Origin: Sulfitobacter sp. SK012
Lineage (GTDB): Bacteria > Pseudomonadota > Alphaproteobacteria > Rhodobacterales > Rhodobacteraceae
NCBI RefSeq assembly: GCF_003352085.1
Contig: NZ_CP025804.1
Coordinates: 682,001-746,000, forward strand
Direction of reading: 5' to 3'
Length of the DNA: 64,000 bases
Positions within the stretch are counted from its first letter, which is position 1. Each line of letters starts with the position of its first letter. A program made the translations under genes and the position numbers. The notes below the pieces were generated by a model. It searched no databases and was not told the DNA's origin. It saw nothing but the letters and a program-made list of their open reading frames with translations. Of this stretch, positions 38,710 to 47,623 are shown piece after piece.

Positions 38710-39603
38710 ATGCTACCAGCCCTTGATTACGACAAATGGTCCGAAACCAAAGACACTCTGCATCTGTTCCTGCAGATCATCGGGAAGATCCGGTTGAAGG
38801 CCCATCCCAAGCAGAACCATTGGTGGCATGTCACGCTTTATCCTTCCGTGCGTGGCCTGACGACTGGTCGCATTCCCCATGGCGCTGACAGTTTTGAAAT
38901 CCTCTACGACATGCTGGACCACCAGATTATCGTTAGCTGCAATGATGGCACGTCAGAGCAGTTCGATGTTGCTGGTTTAGCCGTGGCCGCGTTTTACAAC
39001 ACGCTCTTCCAAGTTCTTAAGGGCCTTGGCATCGAGGTCAAGATTGTCGTGAAGCCCTATGAAAATAAATCCACCGTCCCTTTTCCCCAAGACACCGCGC
39101 TGCGTGCCTATGACAAACAGGCGGTCACGGACTTCTGGAAAGCTATTTGCGCCATCGCCAACATATTTGAGCGGTTCCGCGGGCGCTTTACGGGCAAGCA
39201 AACGCCGGTGCATCTGTACTGGCATTCCTTCGATCTCGTCTCAACACGCTTCTCGGGCCGTGCGCATCGGCTAGAGGGCGGCACGAACTCGGATCGAGAG
39301 GCCTATTCGCACGAGGTCATTTCGGTTGGGTTTTGGCCGGGCGACGACACGTTTTCAAAGGCGGCCTTCTATGGCTACGCCTATCCAGAACCCGCTGGCA
39401 TGAATGGTATACCGTTGCAGCCTGTCGAGGCCGAATGGATCGAAAAGAACGGCGGCGCGCTGGCTATTCTGACCTATGACGACATGCGTCTGTCCGATGA
39501 TCCATCTGCAGCCTTGCTGAAATTTCTGGAAAGCGTCTATCAGGGCGCGGCAGCAAAAGCGGGCTGGCCCATGCAAGACCTCACCCACGCCTACGCAGAA
39601 TAG
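38710..39603 (+). CDS. DUF5996-family protein
   Basis: 297 residues from MLPALDYDKWSETKDTLHLFLQIIGKIRL, after an AAGGAGA ribosome-binding site. Motifs include HPKQNHWWHVTLYPSVRGLTT, FDLVSTRFSGRAHRLEGGTNSDREAYSHEVISVGFWPGD and FYGYAYPEPAG, rich in His and Trp. No function is established that I can name. Cotranscribed with the pirins, which suggests an enzyme in the same detoxification route. Confidence 0.8.
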   Translation: MLPALDYDKWSETKDTLHLFLQIIGKIRLKAHPKQNHWWHVTLYPSVRGLTTGRIPHGADSFEILYDMLDHQIIVSCNDGTSEQFDVAGLAVAAFYNTLFQVLKGLGIEVKIVVKPYENKSTVPFPQDTALRAYDKQAVTDFWKAICAIANIFERFRGRFTGKQTPVHLYWHSFDLVSTRFSGRAHRLEGGTNSDREAYSHEVISVGFWPGDDTFSKAAFYGYAYPEPAGMNGIPLQPVEAEWIEKNGGALAILTYDDMRLSDDPSAALLKFLESVYQGAAAKAGWPMQDLTHAYAE

Positions 39604-39617
39604 AAAGGAGAAATGAT

Positions 39618-40435
39618 GGCACTGTCAGAATAAAACTGGTTGAGGCGGGCAGGGGGGACGCCTAGCGTCGCCGGATGATAAAACGGTCCCCTTTTCGCTA
39701 CTTTAAGACGTCCCCCGAAATCATCCGCCTGACGGTTATGATGTATGTGCGTTATCCACTTTCACTACGAAATGTGGAGGATTTGCTGCACGAACGCGGT
39801 ATTGATATTTGCCATGAAACGATCCGGTTTTGGTGGAATCGGTTCGGCCCATTGTTTACCGCTGAGATCCGAAAGAAACGGAATTAGCAACTTCGTGCTC
39901 ATTCGAACTGGCAATGGCATCTGGACGAGGTTTTTGTGAAGATCAACGGTGAAACGCATTACTTATGGCGGGCCGTAGATCACGAAGGCGAGGTGCTGGA
40001 GAGCTATGTTACCAAGCGCCGGGGTCGTAAGGCCGCCTTGAAATTTCTCAGAAAAACCATGAAACGATATGGTCCACCATATGTCATCGTGACCGATCTA
40101 CTGCGGTCTTACGGTGCCGCGATGAAGGCCATCGGCAACGCAGACAAACAGGAAACGGGACGCTGGCTGAACAACAGGGCCGAGAATTCACATCAGCCTT
40201 TTCGACGAAGAGAGCGAGCGATGCTGCGCTTCAGACGAACGCGAACATTGCAGAAATTCTCCTCTGTGCATTCATCCGTCCACAATCATTTCAACCAGGA
40301 ACGCCACCTCTACTCACGCGCCAATTTCAAGCTGAACCGCGCTGCCGCTCTCGCTGAGTGGCGTCAGTTGGGCATGGCATAAAGGGCAGCTTCATTGTCC
40401 TTGCCTAGACTGGTTTGCATTGGTTGACAGCACCG
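39618..40435 (+). mobile_element. IS6-family element, copy 2 (818 bp)
   Basis: Ends GGCACTGTCA (39618-39627) and TGACAGCACC (40426-40435), same orientation as copy 1. It starts immediately after a ribosome-binding site and start codon (GGAGAAATGATG, 39607-39618) of what was the next gene of the pirin operon. That gene's body is absent from the window. Confidence 0.85.
39675..40382 (+). pseudogene. IS6-family transposase with in-frame amber codon
   Basis: Same transposase as copy 1. Translation from 39675 stops at TAG 39885-39887 (IRKKRN-stop), where copy 1 reads IRRKRV and continues. After the stop the frame goes on uninterrupted through RAHSNWQWHLDEVFVKINGETHYLW to the normal end EWRQLGMA at 40382. 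One nonsense mutation therefore kills this copy, a different lesion from copy 1. Confidence 0.9.
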
Positions 40436-40537
40436 CCACCAAGGCTTTTAAGTATTTGAATTTAATTCATAATATAGACATCACAACTTATAACCCCCCA
40501 AACTATCCTCCATCCCAGATTCGCCTGAAGTTTTAGG

Positions 40538-41497
40538 CTAAAACTTGGTTAACCCAGTCGAAGTAAAGGTCCGGAAGTGGCGTTTACCGCCACCAATCCC
40601 GCTTTTGTGTTCCCACATCGCCGCTGACGGCCCCGGCAGAGTGGCATGTGCATCGCCGTCCAACAGAAACCACCGTTCACGGCCTAACGGGTCTGCAACG
40701 CTGTTATTCTTGGTGTCAAAAAATGCCGGGGTTGCAGTGTAGACATGCTGAACCGTGCGTGCCGGTGCTGGGTCGGTGCCGATTTCTTTTGCAAGCAAAT
40801 CGCCTTGGTCGGCCGTCAACGCGCGATCGGTTAAATAAAATAAGTGCAGTTTCGGCTTCGCTGTTTTTAGTTCTGGTTCGCCGACATTCCCGTCGGGGTC
40901 CGTCGGCACAACGTAGTGCTCGACTCCGTGACTGCTGGACAGTTGAACAATCATTGCCGTTCCGCGGAGCCATTCCGGCAATCCGGCCCTGAACCGTCGC
41001 GCGATCCTTTCGGCGTCTTGGATCAAGTCCAGGCCCTGCCAAAATTCGCTGCCAATGTTATCTGCGTCAATCACATGCCAGCGCCGCGGCGCGTCTTTGT
41101 AGGTCGGCGGCTCGGTGACCAAATTCCGGTCAGCGTTTAAAGCCGGTATACCCTTCACTCTGACCGGTTGCGGATTTTTTGTTTTTGGCCGGTACCCGGT
41201 TTCCCGAATATCGAATGTCGGTTCGCCGCGAATGATTGCTTTTCTGTCGCAAGCCGAAACCGTTTTTAGAATTTGGAAAAGATCCGAAATGTCGGCGAAG
41301 GCGGCCTGCGTTGTTCGGTAGTTTTTCGTTAAATCGTAATTCTGGATCAGAACAATTCCGGCGGGTCCGGTTTCGAAACTTTTGCATTGTTTCATGTGTT
41401 CGTGACATTCCAAAATCGTCACGACGTCGCCGGTGGCTTTTAAGCCTGTTTGATCGCGTCCTACCAAATCAGCGACGGAGGTCTTGTGGTCTTTCAT
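40538..41497 (-). CDS. Putative primase-polymerase-like protein, truncated
   Basis: 319 residues. The middle carries features of archaeo-eukaryotic-type primases: WHVIDADNI (acidic D-x-D-like motif), QLSSSHGVEHY (S-x-H motif), KLHLFYLTDRAL, and RWFLLDGDAH. Plasmid and satellite replication proteins of this type normally continue into a helicase domain, which is missing here, since the frame ends at STGLTKF. An AlpA-like gene lies upstream on the same strand. The function is tentative and rests on motif spacing only. Confidence 0.45.
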   Translation of the reverse strand: MKDHKTSVADLVGRDQTGLKATGDVVTILECHEHMKQCKSFETGPAGIVLIQNYDLTKNYRTTQAAFADISDLFQILKTVSACDRKAIIRGEPTFDIRETGYRPKTKNPQPVRVKGIPALNADRNLVTEPPTYKDAPRRWHVIDADNIGSEFWQGLDLIQDAERIARRFRAGLPEWLRGTAMIVQLSSSHGVEHYVVPTDPDGNVGEPELKTAKPKLHLFYLTDRALTADQGDLLAKEIGTDPAPARTVQHVYTATPAFFDTKNNSVADPLGRERWFLLDGDAHATLPGPSAAMWEHKSGIGGGKRHFRTFTSTGLTKF

Positions 41498-41739
41498 AGC
41501 AACAGAGCCCTTGTTTAAAGCCGTCGCTCTGTCAATTATTCTTCTCGTCTCAGAGATTGAATTTGACCCTGCAGCGGCATCTTCATTTAGAGCCCTCGCT
41601 GATGAACTTCGGCGGGGGTTCTTTTATTTGGTGTTGCTGTTTTCGGAAATATTGGGCCCTGCGATGCGGCAACTGACGGCGGTTGCTGTTCGGCAGGTTT
41701 CTAGGCGAGTGCTTTATCGAACTCGTACTTCGCGGTTGG

Positions 41740-41949
41740 TCACTGCAAGTAACCCGGTTCGTCACCCTCATAGGCCAAAACCTCGACTTTATCCCACCGT
41801 TTTGCTTGAACCCCAAAACGCCGGGGTTGCGGGAAACCCGGAACATCTTTCGTCCAGTTCCAAACAGTCGGCCTGCTGACCGCAAAGTGGTCAGCGACTT
41901 GCGTGTCACGCCACCAGCGTCCGTTACTTTGGTGTGGTTTGTTTTTCAT
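41740..41949 (-). CDS. AlpA-like/excisionase-type DNA-binding protein
   Basis: 69 residues: RWWRDTQVADHFAVSRPTVWNWTKDVPGFPQPRRFGVQAKRWDKVEVLAY is a MerR-like helix-turn-helix of the AlpA group, small activators or excision factors of integrated satellites. GGAGAG lies 5 bp before the ATG. Together with the primase-like gene downstream it looks like the core of a P4-style satellite or integrated element. The integrase that should accompany it is not nearby. Confidence 0.7.
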   Translation of the reverse strand: MKNKPHQSNGRWWRDTQVADHFAVSRPTVWNWTKDVPGFPQPRRFGVQAKRWDKVEVLAYEGDEPGYLQ

Positions 41950-42829
41950 AGTCGCTCTCCTGTATTTTGCTGCCTAAAGCGTGGCTTCAACATTAAGGAG
42001 AGTCAACAGTATTACTATTTAATTTCAAATACATAGGGGGCCCATGTGAGGTTTTTGTTTAGGATCAAATAGCTACATGCCACACTGCCAGAGAAACGAA
42101 ATACCCCTACAGTTGGCGGGCCTAAAACGTTAATGGTGGAAGATGTTTGGATCAACGCAGTTCGGCGACTTTTGCGCTTGATTCGGTTTCCTTGGAACCG
42201 AGCCCAGCTTCGCAAACCCGGAATGTAGGTCGCGGTACTTGCGGACGACACTTGCTTTGAGGCGTTTCTAGGCCACAAGAATTGTTCGCTTTACACGAGC
42301 CAGAGTAAAGCTGACGTCCACCTTGCCGTAGAAGATTGTAACTATTGGCTCACTGCCGACTGTCGCTGCGGTTGCACGACAGAAAAAACTGGTCGATGCT
42401 CTGAGCGTCCGCTTTCTTCGAACTGCTCTTTCGATTTCGCACTTGCGGCGAAAGTCTGCAATCCGCCCTTATTGTCGAAATGTGCATACCGCAGCATCGG
42501 TCACCATGGGCTGAAGTCGCGACACTACATGAACAAGATATTGACGATCCTCAGCGGATCAATAGCGCACGCATCGCCGAGGTACTTTCCAGTTCAAGCT
42601 CGTCAATTCTGGCATCTTTCCGCAATCTCGGATCCAAGCGATCAAAGTCGTAATTTGGTTGAAAAACCCTTTTACAGAATATCAGAGTCGACTTCCCAAT
42701 ACGTGCCGGAAGGGTAGAATAAGCCGCATTTCACTCAGGCCTCTTTGAGGTCTGCCTCTGTGCATTCGCATAAATTCCAGCGAAACCTTTTTGTTATATT
42801 CATACGGCACACCAACAGGAGGCAGTATT
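41950..42829. other. 880-bp stretch without recognisable gene
   Basis: No frame with family resemblance on either strand. It carries arm B of the 41-bp inverted repeat (42463-42503), preceded by GCGAAAGTCTGCAATCCGCC, which recurs with small changes at 43312-43336. The final 40 bp should hold the promoter of the small Cys-rich gene at 42830. Confidence 0.6.
42463..42503 (-). repeat. 41-bp dispersed inverted repeat, arm B
   Basis: Reverse complement of 20581-20621 with one mismatch. Located 22 kb away, in a non-coding, repeat-rich stretch like its partner. Confidence 0.85.
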
Positions 42830-43015
42830 ATGAAAACCAGATTTGTCGATGCCAGATGCCGTTGCATCGGAGAAGTTACGCCGCATGAAGTAATTGTGCC
42901 CAGTTCGGGAGGATCAGATGACCCCGTGGAACTTGAATGCTCAATTTGCGGATGCATCGAAGAAGCGTTGGTTGTTTCCGAAAGTCACCGCAGTTGGCTA
43001 CTTTCACATTCTTGA
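42830..43015 (+). CDS. Small Cys-rich protein of unknown function
   Basis: 61 residues starting MKTRFVDARCRCIGEVTPHEV. The ATG is preceded at 8 bp by AGGAGG, the strongest ribosome-binding site in this region and the main reason to believe the gene. Five cysteines occur in two groups, CRC near the start and CSICGC in the middle, the spacing of a zinc ribbon or knuckle. Function unknown. Confidence 0.55.
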   Translation: MKTRFVDARCRCIGEVTPHEVIVPSSGGSDDPVELECSICGCIEEALVVSESHRSWLLSHS

Positions 43016-43426
43016 AGTCGGACGACGAAGAGTCAGTCCTATGGCTTCGGCATAATATGGAATTAGCAGCTGCGTACATGACGATCACGATTGCCAAACC
43101 TTGCACTCTCAGGCGTCACTTTTCCCGTAACGAGCGAAAACCGCGCAGCAATTGCACACACACTCATTATGCATAAATGCTCTGGCGCGCTCACCAACAT
43201 GGCCGCATCGACAGCACGTCAACAGGGAGTCATTGTGTAGCTGTTGATCGATGGGATCGATGCTGTCGTGAAAACCGTGAAAGCCGGTTCGCATGCTCCA
43301 CGCATGGCGCAGCGAAGGTCCGCAATCCGCCCTTACTTACCTAAACCATCGAAGATGCAGACGGCAGCTTCCGGCCAAAACCGGACCTTGGTGCGCTCCG
43401 CAGCGAATGACTGCAAAGAGCGGCGA
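43016..43426. other. 411-bp stretch with degenerate repeats, no gene
   Basis: Contains a second copy of the gcgaaggtccgcaatccgcc repeat (from 43312) and ccgcagcgaatgactgc (43399-43415), related to cgcagcgaatggccgc near 21.5 kb. No convincing coding frame. Ends at the IS30 left inverted repeat. Confidence 0.55.
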
Positions 43427-44643
43427 CCTCAACCGGTCGATGCAACACACTCAGCGAACTTCTCTGCTGGGGTTTGATATTGCAAGGTCTTGCGAGGACG
43501 TTCGTTAAGTTGCCTTGCAATTGCGCTGAGCTTTGCCTGAGAATGAACGGATAAGTCGGTTCCTCTTGGCAAATACTGCCTCAAAAGCCGGTTGGTGTTC
43601 TCGTTTGATCCACGTTGCCAAGGTGACTGCGGGTCGCAGAAGTAGACATCGACATCCGTGGCCAGTGTGAAGCGCGGATGATCTGCTAGCTCTTTGCCAC
43701 GATCCCACGTCAAGGATTTGTAAAGTTCTCGCGGCAGCTTCTGAGCCGACTTGATCAGCGCAGTGACGACGCTTTCAGTGTCCTTGTTCGCGACTTTCAC
43801 CAACATCACGTATCGTGAATGCCGCTCGACCAGGGTCGCGATATAGCTGTTCTTCGATCCGCCAATCAGGTCGCCTTCCCAGTGACCCGGAACAGCGCGA
43901 TCCTCGACGGATGCAGGCCTTTCGCTGATGGACACAGCATCTTTAATCTGGCCATTACCGTTGCGCTTTAGGCTGGCATGCTGGGAACGCCTGACTGTGC
44001 GTTTTGCGCGCAAGTGCGCCAGCAGCTCCTTTTTGAGAACGCCACGTGCCTGTATATAAAGGCTTCGATAGATAGTCTCGTGTGACACCTGTTTGTGCGC
44101 CTCCTCCGGGAACGCCCGTTTGAGCCAACCCGCAACCTGCTCGGGAGACCACTTGCGCCGTAGCTTTGCTGATACTGCGCGGGCCAATGTCGGGTGACAA
44201 GCCAGCTTGCATATCTTTGGACGCAGAGCCCGGTTCCAAGCAGCCTGATCTGAACTAGACGCACGATAGCCGACTGATCCGCCATTGCGCCGCACCTCCC
44301 GGCTGATCGTTGAGGGCGCACGTCGCAACTGGCGTGCAATCGCACGCAAGGATTGCTTGGTACTCAGCCCGCGGGATATCTCTTCGCGCTCAGAGAGGCT
44401 CAATGCAGAACTGCCACGCCTGCGATCCGGCGGCCGTATCCCGCCCGTAGGTGAGATGACCGAAAATACCGACGACGATTGGCGATCAAAGACCCGCCCA
44501 ATCGAACTCATCGACTCCCCACGTTGCCATCGATCCCAGATCTCGGCACGCTGCTCAGCTGAATAGTAAATCCTGCGACGATACTTCATTCAAAACACTC
44601 CATCTCTTTCTAAAGATTAAAGTGTTGCGTCGACCAGTTGAGG
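43427..44643 (-). mobile_element. IS30-family insertion sequence (about 1.2 kb)
   Basis: Inverted repeats at 43427-43448 and 44622-44643 agree at 20 of 22 positions; both start CCTCAAC read inward. One minus-strand transposase fills the element, its stop lying inside the left repeat as is usual for IS30. No clear target duplication. Confidence 0.9.
43429..44589 (-). CDS. IS30-family transposase
   Basis: 386 residues. N-terminal helix-turn-helix (REEISRGLSTKQSLRAIARQLRRAPSTISREVRRNGG), WSPEQVAGWLKR with HETIYRSLYIQARG, then the DDE core: GHWEGDLIGGSKNSYIATLVERHSRYVML, YFCDPQSPWQRGSNENTNRLLRQYLPRGTDL and the end LNERPRKTLQYQTPAE. No stop or frameshift; likely active. Confidence 0.93.
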   Translation of the reverse strand: MKYRRRIYYSAEQRAEIWDRWQRGESMSSIGRVFDRQSSSVFSVISPTGGIRPPDRRRGSSALSLSEREEISRGLSTKQSLRAIARQLRRAPSTISREVRRNGGSVGYRASSSDQAAWNRALRPKICKLACHPTLARAVSAKLRRKWSPEQVAGWLKRAFPEEAHKQVSHETIYRSLYIQARGVLKKELLAHLRAKRTVRRSQHASLKRNGNGQIKDAVSISERPASVEDRAVPGHWEGDLIGGSKNSYIATLVERHSRYVMLVKVANKDTESVVTALIKSAQKLPRELYKSLTWDRGKELADHPRFTLATDVDVYFCDPQSPWQRGSNENTNRLLRQYLPRGTDLSVHSQAKLSAIARQLNERPRKTLQYQTPAEKFAECVASTG

Positions 44644-44834
44644 CCACCGCCCAATGCGGCCGGATTGAAATCGGCTCTTTCGCTCGTGCAGAAAAAAAAG
44701 TCGCCGCAGTTCAGCAGAAAGGCGCTCTGAGCCGCAGCCAAGAAAGCGGTCATTGGTTTCGACCGCAGCGAGTTTCATGACCCCTATGTCCTTACAATAC
44801 CGGCGCGTTTCCCGGGGCCGTCGTATCCGCAGTT

Positions 44835-46790
44835 TCAATCACCGGATTTCTCGTCCGGATTACTTTCCGAAACCGGGTCTTGCGGCTCATCCGCCGAAAG
44901 CGTCTCGCCGCCCTCGGCGAGTTCCTCATCGGTCGCGAAATAATCCGGTGAACCTGGTGGCGGGTATTTCAATTTGCCCGAAAGGCTTTCAAGCGCTGTG
45001 CTGGAAAAGCGTGGAAACGGAAGTTCCCTCCGCCTGCGCCAGGTCGCGACTTCCTGATGCGCTTGTTCCGTGCGTTCGCTATCCAGGCCGGGATCAGGGC
45101 TCCAGTAGAGCGTCTGGGACGGGAACGCGAAGCCTGTGCCAGACGCTTCCACGATATCATCAATCCGCAAGAGAACGTCCTCTCTGATAGAGTAGAAATC
45201 GTTCCACTCCCTTGTCTTGGCATAGATGCGTAAATTAACGTTTTTGGACGATTCACCAAACCCAATGAACCGAACGCGGATCGTTTCGGCCTCTATCCGT
45301 GGATGTGAGTGCAGCATCTCGCGGATTTTTGCGAGAACATACCGCATTTGCTCTGCATCCGTCTCGAAGCGCAGGCCCAGAGTTTCGTTGATCAACATCG
45401 TGTCGCATTTGGCCCAGTTGACGATCTGCATGTCGGCAAATTGCGCATTTGGAATGGAAATCTGTGTGCGATCGATCGCACGGAGCTGGGTCGAGCGCAC
45501 GCCAATGTTTTCGACGGTTCCGCTCTGATCGCCGAAGGTGCAGTAGTCGCCAACCCGGACCGGTTTATCAATGAACAGGATGAACCCACCGATCAGGTTC
45601 TCCAGCGTCGGCCTGACTGCGAGTGCCACGGCAATGCCGCCGATCCCGAAACCTGCAATCATGCTGAGAACGGGCACGCCCAATTCATGAGCCCCGTACC
45701 CCAGGATCAGGACGCCGCCGATAAAGCCGATGATCTGCCCCACCAACCGGATAAAACTGTCATCGAGGCTTCGATTGGTGCGCCTCGGGTCCACTATGAC
45801 GGTTTCGAAGAAGGCTCTGGACATGGTCCAGAAGCCCCCTGTGGCAGCGATGTAGAACACCACAAGAAGGCAGGTTTCAGTCAGATCGAAGAAGCGTCCG
45901 GTGGTGTTGACCTGAAACGAAAACACGTGTTGAAGCCAGAGCAGTCCAATCATTATGCCAATAGGGCTCAGGATCCTGAGACGGACAATTTTGACCGGGT
46001 CGTCTGTCAGCCATTCAACCAACAATCGATGCCAGACGCGCAGGACAACGCCTGACGCAAAAGACAACAAGATGACTAAAAGGATCTTCCAGATCGGAGT
46101 GTCGAGAATAGAGCGCTTCATGAAATTTGGCAGTTTCGCGATTCCGGCGGTCGGGATCCATGGACCGGAAAGCTGGCGGCTCGTATCATCCCATGATGTT
46201 ATGGGCAGAGATGATCGAAGCGGAAGCGTTTTCAAGCCAGCAAAAAACCGAGGCGCGCTGTGGACCGTGTCCGCAGAAAACAGGTACTCCCCGGCGCGGT
46301 TACCTTCGACTATTTCAATGATGCGCAGGGGTGTGCCGGGCAGACGAAATGCGGTGGTGGATTGCGCATCAAGGTCGTCAGGCCCGGGAAGGGCCGAGGC
46401 GTCAATGGGTTTGACCCGCCCAAGGATTTCCAGAAGATACAAACCCGTTTGTGTTCCGGTCTCGCGGCGAGTGGCCGGTGGCACTTGAGACAGATCAATC
46501 AGGGCCCTGATTTGCCCGATCACAAATACAATCTGTATCTCGTTCGAGGTGTTCTGTTGCTGCCAATATGCGCCCAACGAGTTTTCGAGGTTGTCGCGCA
46601 AGTTGTATAGTGACTGCAAAGTACTGCGCGGGCTTTCTGTGCGTATTGGCGTGATTTTGGGGGTGTCGATCTTCTCCAGCATCGACTCAAGCTCGTTGGC
46701 TATGGTTCCCTGGTTCGCCTCCTGTGCTGTGACCTGAGATGTGCAGGACAGCGCGACAAAAACCACCAGCAGAAATCTTGAAATTGCCAT
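44835..46790 (-). CDS. MscS-family mechanosensitive ion channel with long periplasmic N-terminus
   Basis: 651 residues: signal peptide (MAISRFLLVVFVALSCTSQVTA), about 210 periplasmic residues, several transmembrane helices from about 235, the MscS pore helix (VLSMIAGFGIGGIAVALAVRPTLENLIGGFILF), the beta domain (VGDYCTFGDQSGTVENIGVRSTQLRAIDRTQISIPNAQFADMQIVNW) and an acidic C-terminal tail. Opens under membrane tension or in response to periplasmic signals. Its promoter carries the same 20-bp element as the DUF1254 genes, so it is placed in that regulon. Confidence 0.88.
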   Translation of the reverse strand: MAISRFLLVVFVALSCTSQVTAQEANQGTIANELESMLEKIDTPKITPIRTESPRSTLQSLYNLRDNLENSLGAYWQQQNTSNEIQIVFVIGQIRALIDLSQVPPATRRETGTQTGLYLLEILGRVKPIDASALPGPDDLDAQSTTAFRLPGTPLRIIEIVEGNRAGEYLFSADTVHSAPRFFAGLKTLPLRSSLPITSWDDTSRQLSGPWIPTAGIAKLPNFMKRSILDTPIWKILLVILLSFASGVVLRVWHRLLVEWLTDDPVKIVRLRILSPIGIMIGLLWLQHVFSFQVNTTGRFFDLTETCLLVVFYIAATGGFWTMSRAFFETVIVDPRRTNRSLDDSFIRLVGQIIGFIGGVLILGYGAHELGVPVLSMIAGFGIGGIAVALAVRPTLENLIGGFILFIDKPVRVGDYCTFGDQSGTVENIGVRSTQLRAIDRTQISIPNAQFADMQIVNWAKCDTMLINETLGLRFETDAEQMRYVLAKIREMLHSHPRIEAETIRVRFIGFGESSKNVNLRIYAKTREWNDFYSIREDVLLRIDDIVEASGTGFAFPSQTLYWSPDPGLDSERTEQAHQEVATWRRRRELPFPRFSSTALESLSGKLKYPPPGSPDYFATDEELAEGGETLSADEPQDPVSESNPDEKSGD

Positions 46791-46916
46791 GTCTTATCCC
46801 TCAGGCCATCTGGCTCATTGCTTGGTCCATCGATCGCTTTGAAGGTGATTGGTGTCCAAGTCCCCAAGCGGCGGAGTCGACCGCTCAGATTATGATAGGA
46901 AGGAAGTCCTTCTCTG

Positions 46917-46936
46917 GTTTTGGTCATGTCGCGCCA
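46917..46936 (-). promoter_or_regulatory. Regulon element 1, upstream of mscS-type gene
   Basis: Minus strand reads TGGCGCGACATGACCAAAAC. A -10-like TATCAT (46892-46897) follows after 19 bp. The element ends 126 bp before the start codon. It matches the nine-copy consensus except at the central GATCG. Confidence 0.75.
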
Positions 46937-47062
46937 AAATTCGTGATTTTTGTGCAAACCTTTTCAGCGCGCTACTTCGTTCAGTGGAGTCTTCGCAATT
47001 GGCAGACCAGCGGATTGTGTACCGTTATGCGGCCAGACGCCGATCGCTCTGCTAAAGCAGGG

Positions 47063-47428
47063 TCAGCTTTTGGGTCTCTCAGGCATGGCCTGCTCCAGCA
47101 ACTTGCTCTGACACCGTTTGGGCGATTGGCCTGTCCATTTATGGAATGCGCGACAGAAATTGCTTGGGTCTGTGTATCCGAGGGCCTGTGCGATCTCTGA
47201 AATGTTCAGGTCGTCTTGGACCAGCAGTTCCAGCGCATGCTGGCGTCGGGTACGTTCGATTAGTTTGGAAAACGACGTCCCCTGTTGGGCAAGGTGACGC
47301 TGGAGAGACCGAGCGCTCAAGCCCACAGCACCTGCAACCTCTGCAATGCGTGGATCCGCATTTTTTGGCGCATGTCGTACGGCCTGTTCGACCATCTCGA
47401 CGACTTTGGCTGGATTGCGCTGGATCAA
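47063..47428 (-). CDS. Free-standing AraC-type DNA-binding protein (121 residues)
   Basis: Consists almost only of the double helix-turn-helix of AraC/XylS regulators: RIAEVAGAVGLSARSLQRHLAQQGTSFSKLIERTRRQHALELLVQDDLNISEIAQALGYTDPSNFCRAFHKWTGQSPKR. No ligand-binding domain precedes it: an in-frame stop lies 24 bp upstream. Translation appears to begin at TTG, with GGAGAGG 8 bp before it. Element 2 lies 60 bp upstream. Its DNA-recognition part is close to that of the full-length regulator encoded divergently. Either a truncated gene kept in use or a dedicated short competitor or activator. Confidence 0.75.
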   Translation of the reverse strand: MIQRNPAKVVEMVEQAVRHAPKNADPRIAEVAGAVGLSARSLQRHLAQQGTSFSKLIERTRRQHALELLVQDDLNISEIAQALGYTDPSNFCRAFHKWTGQSPKRCQSKLLEQAMPERPKS

Positions 47429-47487
47429 AGCGGTAGCCTCTCCACAGTGTTAGATTACCACTCCAACATAGAGCGTCCTGTGGGCTT

Positions 47488-47507
47488 GTTTTGGTCTGCG
47501 TGCGCCA
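47488..47507 (-). promoter_or_regulatory. Regulon element 2, upstream of short AraC gene
   Basis: Minus strand reads TGGCGCACGCAGACCAAAAC. After exactly 17 bp comes TATGTT (47465-47470), a good -10 box, 36 bp before the TTG start. Back-to-back with element 3. Confidence 0.8.
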
Positions 47508-47526
47508 CATCAACCAAAATTGAGTT

Positions 47527-47546
47527 TGGCGCGAAATGACCAAAAC
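47527..47546 (+). promoter_or_regulatory. Regulon element 3, upstream of full-length AraC regulator
   Basis: TGGCGCGAAATGACCAAAAC. 17 bp further is TAACGG (47564-47569), a weak -10. Elements 2 and 3 are divergent and separated by 19 bp, so both regulators can be autoregulated from one site pair. Confidence 0.8.
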
Positions 47547-47623
47547 GGCCCTCGTTCGGTCGCTAACGGTTTCTGAGGAATAACCCGGCTCACTCCGCAA
47601 TGGAGTAGCCGGTGGGGGGAAAG

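Noticed and set aside
32757..40443. Target-site duplication around the IS6 pair
   Set aside because: The 8 bp left of copy 1 (ctaactgg) and right of copy 2 (gccaccaa) differ, as do the inner flanks; no duplication can be claimed.
45309..46055. 248-codon plus-strand frame opposite the MscS-type gene
   Set aside because: Antisense shadow of a conserved membrane protein; low-complexity composition and no initiation signal.
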